A DNA stretch of 64,000 nt from Salvia splendens (lineage: Eukaryota; Streptophyta; Magnoliopsida; Lamiales; Lamiaceae), in contig NW_024599198.1 of the NCBI RefSeq assembly GCF_004379255.2, positions 62,001 to 126,000 on the forward strand, given 5' to 3'. Positions 44,563 to 57,216 of the stretch are shown here, one piece after another (position 1 is the stretch's first letter; each line of letters begins with the position of its first letter). The position numbers were made by a program, and so were the translations under genes. Below the pieces are notes generated by a model, which was not told the origin of the DNA, did not search any database, and saw nothing but the letters and a program-made list of their open reading frames with translations.

Positions 44563-46634
44563 TTGATCCTTTTCCACCAAAAAAAAATGCGTACCAGATC
44601 ACATAATACCCATACTTCCGTCCGTGATGAACGTGAGGAAGCTAGTCCAGCCCGTAGGTCTGGAAAACAGCCTCGGGAGAAATCTGCCTCCAGTTCTCTT
44701 CGCACCGAGCCTCCCCAGCAGCTCGATTTGAATGAGGCTGTCAAGTTGTTCTTGGCTGAGAAGCAGGATGAGTTCTTAACATTCCTGCAAAAGAGCCAAA
44801 AGCCGGAGAAGAAAACGGCGGATTCTCCCTCCCCCTCCAGACATGAAAGCCACTACCGCAGTAGTGTCGTATCTTCCAGGAGAAAGAATCCTCACCACCG
44901 ACATGTTCCTTTTCCTCCTTGTTACCGAAATCACAGGAGAACTCCATCTCCACCATACCGGAGAGATGTCGGATTCGCTATGTATGGAGCGCTGAAGACT
45001 CCATTTTCGGATGATATCACCAGAACTCCGTTGCCACAGAATTACCGAACTCCGTCAGTGACTTATGACGGGTTAGTGGATCCTCATGATTTCCTGGGAC
45101 GCTATCAGTATAATATGGCGAACCAAGGTCTCAATGAGGTTCATATGTGTAAGCTGTTTCCCGAGCTGCTCATCGGGAACGCAAGAAGGTGGTTCGATAG
45201 CCTCCCTCAAGGCAGCATTAGATCTTACAGAGATCTAATGGATGCTTTTCATAGGAGGTTCTTCCAGAAAGCGGAAACCCGAATCACTTCGGCTCAGCTG
45301 CTTTCTATACGTCAAGGTCGCGATGAAAAGATTAGCGACTTCATGACAAGATTCCACAAGGAATGCCTACAAGTAGATGATCTCAATGATCTACTTGTCA
45401 TTTCGGCATTCCAAAATGGAATTCTGCCAGGAGCTCTCTACAGAAAGCTCGTTGAATGCAGTCCGCAAACAGCTCAAGAGATGTGGGACATTGCGGACCA
45501 GTTTTCTCGGGCTGATGAGGCAGACCGTCGAAAACGGTCTTTAGACAGCTCTTCCAGAGGAGACAAGAGGAAGCCCGATCATAGCGATCAGGGGCATCCT
45601 CGTCGAACTCCTTTTGAAAGAATTCGAAGGGCACCGGTACAAGACAGGTTGGGACCACGTCTCAATCTTGAGAAACCCCCCGCTCAGTTCGTACCATTGA
45701 ACAAGTCGAGAGCGGAAATTTTCGAACTGCATTCTGATATGTTCGAAAAACCAAAGCAGATGACGAAATCGGCCACGCGCCGAAGTCAGGATAAATATTG
45801 CTCCTCCATCAAGACCACGGTCACGATACCGAGGAGTGCCGAAATTTGGCAGCAGGTATTGATGTTCTTGTGAAAGCAGGGACGTTAAAAAAATACCAAA
45901 GCAAGCCGCCGAAAAAGAATAAGAAACAGAGAAGTGCGAACTGCGCTCCTCAGGATCCTAAAAGGCAACAGGATCCCGAAGACGATGACGAGCCGCAATA
46001 TGATGGAGTAATCCAGACTATTGACGCTCTCCCAGCCGGGAAGACTAAATCGTCTCTAAAATCAGAGCGCAGAGGCTTCAACCGAGAGGAGCCAACACAT
46101 AAAAGGCTGAAGAAGGAGGAAGTGATTACATTTTCAGATGCAGATCCCGTCCCGGCCATCTCTCCTCATCAAGACGCTATTGTCATTCAAGCTGGAGTGG
46201 CAAACAAACTGATCCACAGAGTGTTTGTGGATACAGGAGCGTCGGTTAGCATTCTTTTTAAAGAATGTTTTGATAAACTGGAAGTGGATCCAGCTCGGCT
46301 CAGTCCGGCCCCACTTCCTCTGAAAAGTTTCGCCCAGGAGGACACCTGCCCTGAAGGTATTATCAGCCTTCCGATTACGGTAGGAAGAGCGCCTACTAGC
46401 TCCAGTACGATGATCGAGTTTTTTGTGGTAAAAGCTCGATCCCCGTATAACATTATACTGGGAAGAGACTGGCTCAACACAGTTCGGGCCATTTGCTCTA
46501 CTTATCACCTCACGATCAAGATCCCCACTAAAGGAGGGATAGCAGTCATCCGAGGTGATCAAAAGAGAGCAAAAGAATGTCTGCAGATTGCGCTTAAAAG
46601 TGCCGAACAATCAGATCGGCACCATCAAGCATAG
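44563..46634 (+). CDS. Gypsy-1 gag and protease (one frameshift)
   Basis: Gag forms the particle and binds RNA; the aspartic protease processes it. The start at 44563 (MRTRSHNTHTSVRDE) is the first ATG after the PBS. The retrotransposon gag domain is visible (LVDPHDFLGRYQYNMANQG, LFPELLIGNARRWFDSLPQG, RDLMDAFHRRFF), then a basic region with a partial zinc-knuckle-like DHGHDTEEC. Near 45804 one base seems to be missing, so the first frame ends at 45873 and the rest reads in another frame from 45798. The protease active site is VFVDTGASVSILF. The gene ends at a UAG (46632-46634) that is in frame with the downstream pol. Confidence 0.88.
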
Positions 46635-46640
46635 CAATCA
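46632..46640 (+). promoter_or_regulatory. In-frame UAG with CARYYA context (possible translational readthrough site)
   Basis: The stop is TAG followed by CAA TCA, matching the UAG-CARYYA context known to promote readthrough in plant RNA viruses such as tobamoviruses. The 33 bases between this stop and the pol ATG at 46668 stay open in the same frame. This is sequence evidence only; splicing or reinitiation are alternatives. Confidence 0.6.
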
Positions 46641-46667
46641 CAGCAGCCGGAGTCAGAGGCAGGCGAA

Positions 46668-49600
46668 ATGAACGAAGTCACACCGGAGCCGAACTCACGA
46701 CTAGTTCAGTTATACGAAGACGATCCATCCAGAACGGTCAAGATCGGTTTCGCGGGAACACCTCTACTCCGGGAAAAGACCATCCAGCTCCTCAAAGAGT
46801 ACAAAGATGTCTTTGCGTGGTCTCCGTTGGACATGACTGGAGTGTCTCCCGAGGTAATTACACATCGGTTAAATATTGATCCTTCAGTCCGGCCTATAAA
46901 ACAGAAGCAAAGACTCTTTGCGGCAGAAAGAAATCAAGTCATCCATGACGAAGTCCGCCAATTACTGAAAGCGGATGTATTATTTGAAGTAAAATATCCT
47001 TCTTGGGTGGCCAATCCTGTGATGATCAAGAAAAAAGGAGGAGGATGGCGGATGTGCATAGATTTTACGGATCTAAATAAGCACTGTCCTAAAGATTGCT
47101 ACCCCCTTCCCAACATAGATAAAAAAGTAGAAGCTTTGATAGGCTTCGAAATTTTCTGTTTTCTTGATTTGTATAAAGGATACCACCAAGTTTTAATGGA
47201 TGAGAATGATGCTTCAAAAACGGCTTTCATTACTGACTTCGGTATTTTTGCTTATAAAAAGATGCCATTTGGTTTAAAGAATGCCGGAGCCACATATCAA
47301 AGGATGGTAGATAAGCTATTTCGGCACTTGATCGGAAAAGAGGTTGAAGTATATGTTGACGACATAGTTGTTAAAAGCAGAAGCACTTCGGAGTACGAAA
47401 ACAATCTCAAATCCACTCTCGACGTGCTCAAAAAAGCCAACCTCAAACTCAATCCCCAAAAATGTACCTTTTTGGTAGATTCGGGAAAATTTCTGGGTTG
47501 TTGGGTTTCAAAGGAAGGACTCAAGGCAAATCCCCTAAAGGTTCAAGTTGTTCAGAACATGGTAATGCCGAAGTCAATACATGATGTGCAAAGGCTAACT
47601 GGATGTCTAGCCGCACTGAATAGATTCCTTTCCCAAGCAGCCGAGAAGCAAATGCCGTTCTTCAATGTTTTGAAGAAGGCACCAAAGTTTGAGTGGGGAG
47701 CCAAACAGAAGAAGGCTTTTGACGAACTCAAATGTTATTTAACCGAACTTCCTATTCTCTCTGCTCCAACAGATGCCGAAGTGATATTCTTATATTTAGC
47801 AGCATCAGATCAAACCATTAGCGCGGTGCTTGTACGAGAAGAAGGCCTAAAACAGCGTCCTATCTACTTTACAAGCCGAGCATTAAGAGGTCCCGAAACA
47901 AGGTATCAACCTCTGGAAAAAATTGCTCTGGCATTAGTAAATACAGCAAGGAGACTGTGGCCATATTTCTATGCTCACAAAGTGTGCGTCTTAACCGATC
48001 TTCCACTTCGGCAAGTTTTGACTAAGCCCGAAGCATCGGGCAGAATTGCCAAGTGGGCCATAGAGTTGGGAGAACATTCAATAGAATATCTACCTCGGAA
48101 AGCCATCAAGGGACAAGCCTTGGCAGATTTTCTTGTAGAGGTAAAGTTCGATCAGGCAATCCCTACTATTGCCGAACAGAAAAATCCTACCAATGATGAA
48201 CTAACACTGCCCCAGAAACCCGAAGTAGAGCCGCCGGACTGTTGGATTGGATTCGTGGATGGAGCTTCGAATAAGACAGGAAGTGGAGCTGGTATTCTAC
48301 TTATCGCTCCCGACGGACACGAAGTAACTTATTCACTTCGGTTCTTATTCCCAACCACTAATAACGAAGCCGAATACGAAGCCCTTCTTGCCGGACTTCA
48401 GTTAGCGCAACGTCTACTTGTCAAATCTCTCAAAATTCATTGTGATTCACAAGTCATAGTGAATCACATGCTGGGTACAAGTGAAGCCCGTGGTGAAAGG
48501 ATGAAAAAATACTTGGACAAAGCGCAAAGTATTAGCCGAAATTTCTCTTATTTTCGGATAATCCACATTCCCAGAGCGGGAAATAGCCGAGCAGATACTT
48601 TAGGTAAGTTGGCCTCATATCCGAGCTCAAGGGTGGAGGAATTACCGCACAGAAGCATTGATGAAGCTGAAGTACACTCAGTAACCAGTTCACCAAACTG
48701 GATGACGCCAATATTAAAGTATCTAGATCAAGGACAACTGCCCGAGGATAAGAGAGAAGCAAGGAAAATCACATGCCGAGCACGTCGGTATGAACTTCAT
48801 GAAGGAGTCCTATATAGAAAGTCCTACCTTCAACCGTTATTGCGATGTGTAGGACCAGAGGAGACGGATTACATCCTTAGAGAAGTTCATGAAGGATCTT
48901 GTGGTAGCCACATCGGAGCTAGAGCATTAGCTAAAAAAGTTCTGAGATGGGGATATTATTGGCCAACTTTGGTACAAGAAGCAGTACGGCTAGTTAAGAA
49001 ATGTACGAAATGCCAAATCCATGCAAATATCCCAAGGATGCCGCAGACTGATCTATGTGCTATGCAAAGCCCTTGGCCTTTTATGCAATGGGGCATAGAC
49101 AGTAGGACCACTACCACAAGCTCCCCGGCAAATGAAATTCTTGATCGTTGCCGTGGATTACTTCACAAAGTGGGTGGAGGCTGAACCATTAGCTACGATA
49201 ACGAGCTCAAAGGCATTAGATTTTGTCTGGAAGAACATAGTTTGCCGATTTGGCATACCCCATATCCTCATTTCGGATAATGGGACTCAGTTTACTGACA
49301 AAACATTCAAGAATTGGTGCCAAGAGTTGAATATTCAACAGCGGTTCACTTCGGTCTCTCACCCACAAGCAAACGGACAAACGGAAGTAACAAACCGTAT
49401 TTTGGTGAAAGGATTAAAAGCTCGGTTAGAACAAGCCAAAGGACAATGGGTAGAAAATCTTCCTCAAGTCCTATGGTCTTACCGAACTACACCAAAAACC
49501 TCCAACGGTGAAACTCCGTACAGTCTAGTGTACGGCACTGAAGCCGTAATTCCGGTTGAGATCGGCATACCCAGCCCCCGAACCCTCAATTTCTCAACAG

Positions 49601-49929
49601 AACTGAATGATGACGGACTGAGAGCCGAACTAGATCTTGCCGAAGAAAGAAGAGAATTGGCCTGCATAAAAGCAGCCAAGTACAAGGAGCAAGTAACCCG
49701 GTATTATAACCAAAGGGTGAAAAAGCTGCAGTTTCAAGTGGGAGATCTCGTATTGAGAAACAATGAAGTAAGCCGAGCAGAAAAGCTGGGCAAACTTGAA
49801 CCCACATGGGAAGGTCCGTATCGGGTGTCAGAAGTACTGGGAAAAGGGTCTTATAAATTGACTCACATGTCAGGAGAACAAGTACCCCGAACATGGCACA
49901 TTTCCAACCTCAAGAAGTTCTATTTGTAA
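46668..49929 (+). CDS. Gypsy-1 pol: RT, two RNase H domains, integrase (one frameshift)
   Basis: Pol copies element RNA to DNA and integrates it. RT motifs include MCIDFTDLNKHCPKD, FLDLYKGYHQVLMDE and the catalytic YVDDIVVKS. The RT-linked RNase H is present (YLAASDQTISAVLVREEG). A second, archaeal-type RNase H (GFVDGASNKTGSGAGILL, NNEAEYEALLAGL, CDSQVIVNHM) is diagnostic of Tat elements. Integrase has the HHCC finger (ending CTKCQIHA) and the catalytic core (VDYFTKWVEAEPL, LISDNGTQFTDKTF, HPQANGQTEVTNR). Around 49100-49110 two bases are missing relative to the second copy, so the frame breaks at 49184. The core continues in the frame open from 49132 to 49929. This copy cannot make integrase in one piece. 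Confidence 0.92.
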
Positions 49930-50318
49930 GAGACAAGGTTCGGTCAGTCTCGTGTCTAGTTCGGTCCTAGGGGTATGTGCTTTCATATTTGTATTGTTCT
50001 TTATACTTGTCGTTTTTTAAAAGATTAAAATCTTTTTCGTCCTTTTTATTTGTCTCTCTATGTGCGTTTTGTCTCTCTATGTGCGTTTTGTCTCTTATAA
50101 ATGTTACTGAGGTATATTGTTCTTTAAAGGCTGATCCCCTTTTTAGATCAATTATTAAAGACAATTGTGAGTCCAAGCTTCTAAGGAAGATACAAGACTC
50201 CACAATTCAGCTTAAGAAACAAGCAATTCGTCTGAAACGAACTGCAATAAGCCGAAAACCACTTCGGTTAACTAGGGAAAGTCCAATCCAAGCGATAAAA
50301 CTCGCCAAATAAGGACAC

Positions 50319-50475
50319 AAACTAAGTCCGGTCAAAGAAGAGTTTACTTCATAAGACCAAGGACGAGTACACAAACTAAGTCCGGTCAAAGAAGAGTTTA
50401 CTTCATAAGACCAAGGACGAGTACACAAACTAAGTCCGGTCAAAGAAGAGTTTACTTCATAAGACCGAGGACGAG
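50319..50475. repeat. ~51-bp tandem repeat downstream of Gypsy-1 pol
   Basis: Three copies of acaaactaagtccggtcaaa...gaccaaggacgagt. The second family member has a related but shorter unit (39 bp, eight or more copies) at the same place. Confidence 0.85.
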
Positions 50476-50617
50476 TACAATAAATGAAATAAAAAATCGC
50501 TGAACTGTAAATACGCAGTGATAGAAGCGAAATGAAAAAATTTCATTTACTAAGTCTTGTTGGGCATACAATTCCGCTGCCCTACGAGAATGCGTTACAC
50601 CATTACAAAGGACTACT

Positions 50618-51490
50618 CTACTGTCTACGGTTGCTAAAGTTGAGCCACCTATCCAAAAAGTCCTCATGATGCTGAGTTCGGGCGTTCCGAGCAGTTGAAG
50701 AATCAGTAGGTGGACGAGATGCTCTGATCGACCTACCGCCTCTTCTCTGAGTCCGGGAAGTTCTAGCACCTCGGCGGCGAAGAGTCTCTTCACGAAGCAT
50801 TCGCTGATCTTGCTCACTCATATTCACCACTCCTCTACGAACTTCAGGGCGTTCTTGTCTTGACGTTTCCGGTTGCTCCTGAGTCCGTTGCTGACTTGGA
50901 GTAGGTTCTTGTCTTGACGTTTCCGGTTGCTCCTGAGTCCGTTGCTGACTTGGAGTACGTTCTTGCCTTGACGTTTCCGGTTGCTCCTGAGTCCGGTGCT
51001 GATTTGGAGTAGAAGTTTGAGTAAGTGGATCCGAGGTTTGAGTTGGAGCGTGAGCGTCTGTTAGCGGGAAACGGCTAAGGAATCTCTCGATCGCGGGACG
51101 CCGGGAAAGAATGATGTCGTACAGAGAAGCCAAGCGCCGCAATGATTTCACAACTTGTTGGCAAGCCGAGCTCTCCAGCACATTGTTCTTCCGGAGTACA
51201 TGAAGCTTCTCCCACAGTTCATCAACTTGATTCTGAACTTCGGATATAGTCATTCCCCCGCGCCCGCTGATGAAGTCTTCATATGCAGTCCTCTCAGCGA
51301 TGACAGTATTCAGCTCGGCCTCTAGATCTCTCCTTATGGACTCTAAGTCCTTATTGTTGGACTCCAGCTCCACTAAACGAGCCAAGAGTTCATCATACTT
51401 CATCTGGTCATCTATAGCTTTTTTCTCAGCTTCATTTAAAGCCGAAGAGTATAGCCGCTTCCAGTGAAGTACCTCCAGCTCCTTAGAGTA
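50618..51490 (-). CDS. Gypsy-1 antisense ORF, downstream part (coiled coil)
   Basis: Lies antisense to pol. The open frame extends upstream of the first ATG (51403) to about 51490 (LEVLHWKRLYSSALNEAEKK), so it may be an exon spliced to the upstream antisense ORF rather than a separate gene. A long heptad-like helix (LARLVELESNNKDLESIRRD, DELWEKLHVLRKN) is followed by a region with three repeats of TPSQQRTQEQPETSRQE and a basic tail (RRRGARTSRTQRRGGRS). No enzymatic motif was seen. The function of Tat antisense ORFs is unknown. Confidence 0.6.
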   Translation of the reverse strand, partial: YSKELEVLHWKRLYSSALNEAEKKAIDDQMKYDELLARLVELESNNKDLESIRRDLEAELNTVIAERTAYEDFISGRGGMTISEVQNQVDELWEKLHVLRKNNVLESSACQQVVKSLRRLASLYDIILSRRPAIERFLSRFPLTDAHAPTQTSDPLTQTSTPNQHRTQEQPETSRQERTPSQQRTQEQPETSRQEPTPSQQRTQEQPETSRQERPEVRRGVVNMSEQDQRMLREETLRRRGARTSRTQRRGGRSIRASRPPTDSSTARNARTQHHEDFLDRWLNFSNRRQ

Positions 51491-51701
51491 AAGAATACGA
51501 AGCAGCTATGTCAGTTCGGCATTTCAGTTTACCGAGCAGGCAGTAAACCACAATAGGAGTAAAAGAGATTAAGAAAAGCTATAAAGAAGACACGAGTGTA
51601 GAAAGGAGAATTTTTTCATTCAAAGAAAAAATTTACACAAGGAGGGCTTCAAGGCCATTTTACAAATAGAAAGAAACTAAACTAAGAGAAGGGAGACGAA
51701 A

Positions 51702-53593
51702 TCATACTCCGCCAGTTTCGTCTCCGGCTTCTCTGTGGGTTTCAGCTTCTTTCTCCTTGTCTACCTCGGTCTCAGCCTCGGCCTCCCTACTCCCTCCCTC
51801 CTGCTCGGCGCCCTCATCGCCGGTCTGCTGATCCTCCTGCTCGGTCTCCCGGCCGGCCTCATTTTCCTGCTCACCCTCTTTGAAAATTGAAGCGGGTGAA
51901 ACAGGCCCCAAGGAGGCAAAGATGGCCTCCATGTTCTCGTCACGGTTAGCACGGCAATTACGGACTCGTTCAGCAGAAAGCAGGACCGATGAAGACGCAA
52001 GCTCCTCAAGGAGCGGCAGACTCTGGAGGCGCGCTGCAATCTCTCGGCCATACAGCGGCAAAACGACTTCGGGTTCCTGCTCAGCGTTATCGGTCATCAA
52101 TTTCAGCAGATCGCCGATAAGGGCCGAAAATTGATTGCTCAAAAAGAGTTTCTCCGTGTAAACACGGAGAGCCTCCCCCTGAGCAACCACGGCAGCAGCC
52201 TCCCTCTGTTTCGACTGCTCTCTCTGGATGATGAGCTGGTTTTTGGCACGCTGGGCTTCATCCTGAGCCGAGATCCTAGCGGCCCTTGCCTCCTCAAAGT
52301 CTGCCCGAGCCTGTTCGGCCTGGTGACGAGCAGCATTCAAATTCCTCTGCATCTCATCATAATCGCTGGACGCTTTAGAGAGTTCAACTGTGACGAGCTT
52401 GCAGAGCATATTGTTCCTCTGAAAATGGAAAAAGGAAAAAAAGTCAACAGAGGGGCCACAAAAAATATAGGAAAGAAGCAAAACCAGAAAATCAAGAAGG
52501 AAATTCACCTCCACAAAGTCCTTTGGCCATAAAAAGGGCTCAGAGATATGTTCCGAAGTGGCCGCAACCGCTCCGGATCCACAACCCCCCAGGACAATGT
52601 CTCTCTGTGGCGCTTTTGGGGGTTTCTGAGTCTTCGCCTTCCCCTTTGCCGAAGTCGATTCCGGCTTTTTTGGATCCGAAGACTGACTCGAAGAGGTCTT
52701 CTGCCTCTTCGGATTCTTCTCGGCATCAGACGCCGAGCTGGTGGCTCTCTGTTTCTCCGGCTCCTTGGATTCGGAGGATTTGCGACCTAGCCTGCTTAGC
52801 ATGTTCACTGCCAAAAAGCGAGAAAACAAAGTTAGTTTTCGCCGCTAAAGCAGTAAAGCATAAAAAAGAAATCCTCACCCTCAGTCTCTTCGTCCGAAGA
52901 CGAGGAATCGAACACGAAGTCACCCTTGACGAGCTCAGATTCCGAATACTGTTTCCTAATCATGGGAATCTTATTGAGCTCGCCCTCGAGCTCGTCCAAC
53001 GGTTATACCCGAGGATGAGGAATTACGGACTTCGGCCCTCTCCAGGAAAAGTCCGGAGCCGCTGTCCTATTGTAAAAAAAGAAACGATTTTGCCACTTCG
53101 GCCATTTGGTTTTACAGAATGCTCTGAAGGGCTGTAAAGGGATCAAGTAAAACCAGGATCCCTTTCTCTTAAACTGAAAGAAATTAAGGATTGCCCTCAG
53201 AGACAGATCCTTTTCTAGTCTACGCAGCTCGGCAGCAAAGGCCGATAAGTGCCTCCAAGAATTTGGAGTCACCTGACCTAAAGGAAGTTGAAAAAAATCA
53301 AGAAGCTCTACAAAGGCAGGGGGAAGAGGGAAACGAAGCCCGCATTCTAAGCAGGCTTCGTAAACGGTGGCATAACCCTCCGGCGGCGAGTTAGCCCTAT
53401 GAATGTCGTCGGGAATCACCACTAACCCCCCAGGAAGAAAATATTTTCCGTGTAAGGATATCACAGTATCCTTACTCAAAATGCTGTGAAAATATTCTAC
53501 CGTCTTCTCCCCGGACCTTTTCCGGCCAGAAGACCCCTTACCCCCCTTCCTACCACTACCTGATTCAGAAACAGATTCAGAAGAAGAAGACAT
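51702..53593 (-). CDS. Gypsy-1 antisense ORF, upstream part (Transposase_28-type 'putative gypsy transposon' domain), with one nonsense codon
   Basis: Antisense ORFs between pol and the 3' LTR are known in Tat elements. The start MSSSSESVSESGSGRKG is at 53593. The first exon encodes the conserved domain (GYATVYEACLECGLRFPLPP, LPLGQVTPNSWRHLSAF, FYLIPLQPFRAFCKTKW), which I associate with the Pfam family described as a putative gypsy-type transposon domain. A TAA at 53003-53005 replaces the Glu codon of the second copy. After an intron near 52880-52810 a Lys/Ser-rich exon follows (MLSRLGRKSSESKEPEKQ). After another intron comes a coiled-coil exon (SKASSDYDEMQRNLNAARHQ) with an acidic tail ending at 51702. 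Confidence 0.72.
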
Positions 53594-53882
53594 GATTCTT
53601 ACTCTTTGATGGTCGAAAGTCTCTGAAGAAATTCTTGAAGAAGCGGAAGAAAATTTTACGAAAAAGAGAGAGAATACAGAAGAAATAATCACAAAAGTAT
53701 TCCAATGATGAAGAGAGGAAATATTTATCAGATTCGCAAAGGCATTTCAAATTCGTCGCACCGTTTCAAATCCCACTTTTTCTGGATTCTCTGGCCGGAT
53801 TTGCTGTCACATTTAATGCAGACACGTGCAGAGCACGCCTCCTGACCCCCTTACAAAATGCCGAAGTGATTCACTTCGCTTT

Positions 53883-53895
53883 TCGGGGGGGGTGG
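53883..53895 (+). other. Polypurine tract of Gypsy-1
   Basis: A G-rich run (cggggggggtgg) directly precedes the 3' LTR and would prime plus-strand synthesis. Confidence 0.75.
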
Positions 53896-54498
53896 TGATG
53901 GGATACGAACTAAACAACTAAACCCTAATTGCGAGCCCAATAGCAGTGACGGCCCATCAGCCCAAAACCCAAGAAAAAGTATCAGTTCGGCACAACCAAA
54001 GAGTTCGGTCGCAGCCTATAGCTCGGTAAAAGCCGACCAATCGAGTTCTACTCTCAGATCGGCAAAAGCTGATCGGCAAAGTCCAGCAGTTCGGTCTCAG
54101 TATTCGACCGAACAAGGAGATAGTGGACCCCTGCAGGATCTCCACGACCTACATCGTCACCCACGATCTCCACGACCTCTATTACACCCACGATCTATTT
54201 AGTGGTATTAAGCAGTTATCAACCCCCCTACCAGGGCTGCAAACCACGATCTTAGTTCGAATTGTATAAATAGAACTGAGATCAGATAGACAAGGGTTAA
54301 GCTCTCTAGATCCTGAATCTTATAGCAAATCAGTATTGTAATCTGTAAGCGAGACCAAGCAATACAAATTTGCCCTCTCTTCTTCCCGTGGACGTAGATT
54401 TACCTCAGTAAATCGAACCACGTAATTTTCCGTGTTGTGATCGTTTATTACTTGCATTTATTCCCATCAAAAATTCGCCACATCATCACTCATCATCA
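53896..54498 (+). repeat. 3' LTR of Gypsy-1
   Basis: Identical to the 5' LTR apart from two substitutions I can see. It carries ten extra bases (ctcatcatca) at its very end before the target duplication, as if the terminal catcatca had been copied twice. Confidence 0.88.
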
Positions 54499-57216
54499 AG
54501 TTCCCACAGGACAACACCAAAGCTATAGACATCCGACCTGTTAAAAAAGGTCAAAATCATATTATTCAAAGAAATAAGTCCCCTTTTATGCTAAGATCCC
54601 CTAGTATGATATAATGCCTACAATTTGCTTATTTGGTCGTGTACGGTTTACTAGTATTTGCGGCTGCGGATCCTCTTATCCAATATTTCATTTACTAGAG
54701 TGTGTTCGGCTGAGCTTATAAACTCCATAAAACTCTAGAAATTTGTCTGCCAAATAAGTTCATTAACAACTTATAAGATCTAAAGCATAAACTCCAATAA
54801 CTAATAAGGTACCTGACCAATAAGTTCATCAACCTCGTTCCATTTCTCATGATTTAGCAAGCAACAATCATCTGGGAAAAATAGCACTACTATGTTTAGT
54901 TTTTGCCATCCTATACCCTTCCCATTTCATTATTCATGGTTCTCTTTTTCTCTCTAACACAATTCTCCCTCTAATAATAAGCTCAAATTATCCGACCAAT
55001 TTAACAACTTATAAGCTCTTGAAATATATTATAAGATGTTAGAGCGTAATGTTTGATTCATGTCACCCTCTTAAACCCCACCCTTTATGTCCGACTCAAT
55101 TAATACCAGAGATTAAGTATATTCAAATACAAAAATTACAAATCATTAGTTGTCATGGATTACTTTTCTGTTGAAAGTTCATTCCGGAGGACTTCAGGGG
55201 CCATCTACTGAGGCTGCAGTAATTCATGAAACTCATATCAGATAGTGCGAAGAAAAGACTCAAGCAAGATAGAGAAATGTGGCATAAGAGGGGGCACAGG
55301 CAATGATCTTAACTGTGCCTCTTCCAGATCTTGCTGTTAAGAAAGTTTAATGTTTCAGCTTTGATAAGCCGAAGTCGCCAACCTGGAAAGAAGTACTTTT
55401 GATTTTTCTAAATACTTGGATGCAGTAAAATGATGTGATCCAGTGAAATATTCCTACAAAATACCTTGACGTTCCAGCTTTTGTCAACTAGAAGGTTTGA
55501 AGATTTCAGGTCTCTATGCACTATTGGTGGATTTCTGTGATGCAAATAGTTCATCCCTCTAGCCTGTACACATGATCAAAGAGAGTGAATAACTTCAACC
55601 AGCTATGCACATGGCTGTCCCACAAACACAGAGAAGTTGATGGTAAATCATCGACTTGAGAACATACATACCACGTCAAGAGCAATCCTTAGACGACGCC
55701 TGATGTCCAGCGATTGGTTGCTCCTATGTAATGTTTTAAAGAGACTCCCCCTGATCATATTCATTAGACTTGTGCAGCTATAAATGCTGCATAGTTGACA
55801 GGGAACAACTCAAAAGCAAATTGCACTGTTAGATCGACTTACCTGGTCATGTATTCGGTGGCAATGGCAATTTTTTCCTCCGTGCACGATGCTCCCATGA
55901 ACAGCAATACATTTGGATGTCTCAATCTTCTCATAATATCAATCTAAACAACATGGTGAACTTCAAAGTCAGTATTGCATGAGTTACTTGAAACAACTAC
56001 ATCATGATGTATAATGTAGATACACCTCTTTTTTGTAGTCGAGCAATGTCTCATCATACTGACTACCAGTGTAAACCTTGACTGCAACGTCCTGAAAAGT
56101 ATAAAGAAAATAGAATAATAAGTTTCAGAGACGAGAAAGCTCTCTGCTGTTCGAGTAATTAGGCTACTAATGTATACGGCTACATACCGATCCATTCCAG
56201 ATTCCACGATACAAAACTGCAAAAGAACCTGAAAGGAGACACTGTTCATCAAAATCAATAATACACTAATCAAGAAATCAGACATGCATCACTCCAATTC
56301 TGGCCTGCTGAATGTATCTCAATGTTGCATTGAACACATAACTTCTAACACAATTTCCTTAAACTTTACCTTTCCCAATTTCCTCTTTCAGCTGTAGATC
56401 CTCCCATTGAATCGCAGAACTACCGACCAGAGGGAGATCATTTTCACCTTTGCTCGACGAGCTTCCATGTCCACTGCCATAACTCTCTGCCGAACCTGGA
56501 TTCTTTTGAGGATCCAATTGCTCATGATCAACATCTTCCGTATTTAGTAACTTTGTATTTGGAGGGTTGGCCACGAACTTGTTTCCATCAGTTTGGAAGC
56601 TTGTTCCAGGAAACTGATCGGCATGTCTTTGAACTTCAAAATATTCATGATATGCACCTGAAAACGCTTCTCCCGAGGGCCTCTCATTTATCAAAGAATG
56701 GATTCCTATGCATATTTGTTTCTTTTTTATTTGCAACATCAGAAGTTTCTTTCATGGCATCCACTGCATTATTGCCGGTATCAAGACTAGAAGCACTTTG
56801 CATCGAATATATTGGTGAACATGTCCCATTTGCAGCTTCTTTCCTCCCAGAGTTATCTTCAAACCATTTTGTTGTATTCTCTCGTCCACGACTCCTTCCA
56901 AGTTGCTGCTTGCTCCTATCTGAAACTTCTCTAAGATTTTTACTGCCTGCAGTTTACAGTAGACGAACTGATTGGAAATTTACAATACAGTTCACATGCA
57001 ACCACTGAGCAAGCTTCCAAGTAAATGTTACATGAGATCAAATAAACCAGATTATTTTTATATAAAATCCATTCACAAAATCAATTAAAGCACGAGTTAC
57101 CAGAAGGCCTAAAATTGAGCTAAGCCGATACTGCTCTTAAAGAATGCAACAGAAACAAACTCTTGCTATAACTGAATGATATAATGGCAGTTATAAGGCA
57201 AAGGGGAGAAGCTAAT

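Larger units (their letters stand above)
43918..54498 (+). mobile_element. Tat-lineage Gypsy LTR retrotransposon, Gypsy-1
   Basis: A complete element is inserted in a kinase exon, with the 5-bp duplication AGTTC (43913-43917 and 54499-54503). The LTRs (43918-44510 and 53896-54498) begin TGATGGGATACG; I see only two substitutions between them over ~593 bp, so insertion is very recent. Order: LTR, PBS, gag-protease, UAG, pol (RT, RNase H, second archaeal-type RNase H, integrase), tandem repeats, antisense ORFs, PPT, LTR. The dual RNase H and the antisense ORF place it in the Tat clade (Retand/Grande/Ogre relatives). Frameshifts in gag and integrase make this copy defective. Confidence 0.93.
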
